Positions 61,287 through 64,000 of a stretch of 64,000 bases of DNA are shown here, piece after piece (position 1 is the stretch's first letter; each line of letters opens with the position of its first letter). Both the position numbers and the translations under genes were made by a program. The notes under the pieces were generated by a model. It did not search any database, was not told the DNA's origin, and worked only from the letters and a program-made list of their open reading frames with translations. Source of the DNA: Pseudorasbora parva (lineage: Eukaryota > Chordata > Actinopteri > Cypriniformes > Gobionidae); contig NC_090179.1 of NCBI RefSeq assembly GCF_024679245.1, positions 6,126,320-6,190,319 on the forward strand, read 5' to 3'.

Positions 61287-62505
61287 GAGAGAGAGAGAGA
61301 CTTTTACGCTGGCTCTATCGGTAAAAGTGCAAACTATTCTTCAGTAAAATCTCTTCATTTGATTGATCATCCTGACTCCTGGTCTTCCTTTCTACATATC
61401 TGGTCTCTGGGTCTAAACTGTTAGCCCAACAGAAGTTAAAGACGTTGGAAGTTTTTTTGGATCGAGTGTACCATGTCTATGTATAATTTAATGTTTGGAA
61501 GTAAACATTTGGAAAAAAAAGTAGACCGTTTGTTTGCTTGCGTTTCAAATACTGGTTGTAGTTAGACAGACTACCAAAGGTGGAACAGAAGAATTAGAAG
61601 CAACTGCCATTACAATAACTTCATATGAGAAACAATACAGAATGAACAAAACATACTTTATCATCTGATCGCAGAGAAAGAAACATTAGCACAATGCTTA
61701 ACCAGTAATAACGGAACTGACACAACAATACACTCAATTTTCTAAAGTTTTTATTGAATTAACTGTTCCATTGGAATATATTGAATAAATGTAAAGAGAT
61801 GAACACATATGTCTTTATGTCACAAACACAAGTCTGCCAGGCATTCACGTGTGAATCGCTTCTGGGCATTTGAGGATTTCGAAACATTTCTTGCGTCAAA
61901 CCGTCCAGACAAATCCACAGATAGGTGGACCAAGGTCAATGAAGACTGAAACTAAGACGAAAGCGATTCATCAAAAAACATCATCCGGCCATTCGCCCCT
62001 AGCCGTGTGCAACAGACACTGTACTCTTTTTCTCTGTAAACCATATTTTTTCTTCACTGACGAAAAAAGAAAAAACTATATCATTCTAAGCTTAGAGTTG
62101 TGGGGGGAAGAGACAGGGCAAGATAAAACCGAGAAAAAGAGAGATGTGGAGATAAGAAAGACAAATAATCTACTGCCCAGTGATATGGTTTTCAAGCTGT
62201 TATCAATTTTTTTTGGCCTTCAAAACATCTTAAAATGCACATATGTAGATCATAGAAATAAAAATGTTCTCAGGGGAGCATGCCCCCCAACCGCCCTAAA
62301 ATTTGGGATTATAGATTATAAACCTGTCAACATTATTGGGTAATATTAATGCATGTAGGCTACAATATGGCCATGCAATAAGGTATTAATATTAGCTTTA
62401 TATGTAATTATTAACAGCCAATATCCTATGCGTATGAATGTTAGTAAGCTACTAGTTAATAGCACAATTTGGACCCTTAAGTGTCAACATTTTTTTTTTC
62501 ATAGG
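61287..62505. other. Unassigned unit DNA (as 20932-22149)
   Basis: Same as in unit A. A one-base loss in a T run near 62047 joins two short frames into one of 157 codons; with no domain and no conservation of that frame in A-C, it is not called a gene. Confidence 0.45.
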
Positions 62506-62937
62506 CTACCCTCACTGGGGGCTAAGGCCCCCGTAAAATGAAAATCCTAGAAATGCCCCTGATATCAACAGCCGTCGTCAGCAGGGGCACTAATACGATC
62601 ACTTATATACTGCTACGTGCAACAACAAACAAAAACAAAAAACTGAGGAAGACGAGAGTACATTCACAGTGTTTGTTGCACACGGCTAGGGGTGAATGGC
62701 AGGATGATGGGCCATGATGGGATTTGGGAGAAAGTCCAGGGCTGTATTTTAGCCCCAGTCCGTCCCTGGGTTTAACTACTCATAGGACATTTAGGGGTAA
62801 CGTGGAGGCAGGGTGGGGAGGTGCAATGACAGTAGTACAAGCTGTGCACACTCGGCACGCGTGCAAGGCAGATCTGGCCGCGCTGCTTATAGCAGGAGCA
62901 GAGGCAGCATGACAATGGGCAGAGGGGGCTATTATGC

Positions 62938-63014
<77 letters not shown>

Positions 63015-64000
63015 GTGTAATAAATATAAAACTGACTACGCAACCTCCTTATTTAAGGCAGGAGGAGCCTTCCAAAAATAATGGGATTATAAACAACAAA
63101 TGTAGTTTGTCAATAATCACAATTTTATTGGTACAACACAAGCCATATCAAAAGGTTAAAACCAATTACAATTTGTGTCTGCAATAAGATTCATAGAATC
63201 GGGAAATGGCTCTCCTCGAGAATGCAAGAAGGGTCCGGCCTGCTCTTTTACACCGCCTACCACCTGCAGAGGGAAAAAAAAGAAACCCAGAGCATATACC
63301 ACAAATAAGTAACCTTTAAAATCACCATTTATAGTGCCAACCTTCTAATGCACACCACACAGAAGTGCCACACACCACCCAGATCAATTATTAGTATGAT
63401 TGGATTAAACACATGTAGTAAATCAAAATCAAATATAACCAAAAAAGAAACTTAAATACACAAGAAACAGTGGCTGGTCTGCCCCTTTAACAGGAAAACA
63501 AATACACGCTAATACAAGTCAATGCAAAAAAAATAAAAAATAAATACAGAATAAACAAAAAACAAACAAAACATACTTTAGCGAAAGTCATTGCTGGCTA
63601 GTCTCCTCTCACATATTACGCATAATATATGTGCCCCATACATGGAACCTGAAATTTACCTGAGTGTTGCATTTTATAATTTAAACATTTGACTTTATGA
63701 AAATTCTATAATCCAAGATGACCACCATATGACATATGCAAATTAGATCCCTAAATAAACTTTGGTTCACCCAAGATTTCTAATTTACATAAAGTCTTAA
63801 GATTAGCCTTTTGAAATTAATGTCAAAAACATTATAGAAAAAACTCAGATTCCTAAAGGGTTAAGTCAGTATAAATCAAATATACAGTGACTATTTAAGT
63901 TTGCTTAAGTAAATGAAGTATTTGAGAAGGACAAGTAAACTGAAATGGTAAGGGTAGCATGCCTCCCATAAAGTTAATGCATTGTCAGTAGGTGTTTGTG
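62506..64000. repeat. Tandem segmental duplication, unit E (cut by window end)
   Basis: The fifth unit begins here and matches unit D (TTATTTAAGGCAGG variant, (AT)n at 62940-63006, candidate terminal exon ending at 63263). Another gene copy is expected just beyond the window. Confidence 0.9.
63109..63263 (-). other. Candidate 3'-terminal exon, unit E
   Basis: Copy of 22765-22919, acceptor and AATAAA intact. Confidence 0.3.

Larger units (their letters stand above)
49764..62505. repeat. Tandem segmental duplication, unit D
   Basis: Full unit of about 12.7 kb with the longest gene copy, two Harbinger elements and the Tc1 fragment. Confidence 0.93.

Overview
The window looks like teleost fish DNA, and the mix of repeats suggests a cyprinid (inference). 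It is AT-rich, its genes have introns with GT..AG ends, and it carries L2/CR1-type and L1-type LINE remnants, PIF/Harbinger, hAT-like and Tc1-like DNA transposons, long (AT)n, (GA)n and (CTC)n tracts and fold-back elements. There is no bacterial gene organisation, CRISPR array or operon.

Layout. Positions 1-13274 are single-copy flank. They hold a 'CTAGCAACC' minisatellite split by a decayed LINE, which is itself interrupted by a 2-kb DNA transposon with a 6-bp target duplication. Two or three CpG-rich promoter-like stretches follow (7.1, 7.8-8.2 and 10.2 kb) with no coding exons I can assign. Then come a long-TIR MITE and a 0.93-kb near-perfect palindrome. From 13275 to the end of the window the DNA is a head-to-tail tandem array of one segment of about 13-14 kb: unit A 13275-22149, B 22150-36317, C 36318-49763, D 49764-62505, and the start of E at 62506.

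Each complete unit carries one three-exon gene on the minus strand. I cannot name it. Exon 1 (29 coding nt) and exon 2 (50 nt) encode a signal peptide, and exon 3 (about 4 kb) encodes a Ser/Gln-rich, nearly cysteine-free secreted protein built from about 62-67 copies of a 16-residue (48-bp) repeat between short unique ends. Exon phases, a TATA box, a strong start context and a poly(A) signal all agree. Copies B (1388 aa), C (1388 aa) and D (1468 aa) appear intact. Copy A has lost its 3' two-thirds through a deletion of about 4.4 kb with GTG microhomology, leaving a predicted 468-aa protein.

The units also carry two or three tandem PIF/Harbinger elements just upstream of the gene promoter, an L1 ORF1 pseudogene, a (CTC)n tract and, in C and D only, a Tc1 transposase fragment. 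Related hAT-like elements with perfect 8-bp target duplications have entered intron 1 of copy A and the exon 1/intron 1 junction of copy B; the second insertion rebuilds a GT splice donor. Variant markers group the units in conflicting ways (A with D, B with C, A with B, C with D), which points to unequal exchange or gene conversion in a young array. The main novelty is this amplified family of an unrecognised, rapidly length-varying secreted repeat protein. A structural, mucus or egg-coat role is only a hypothesis.
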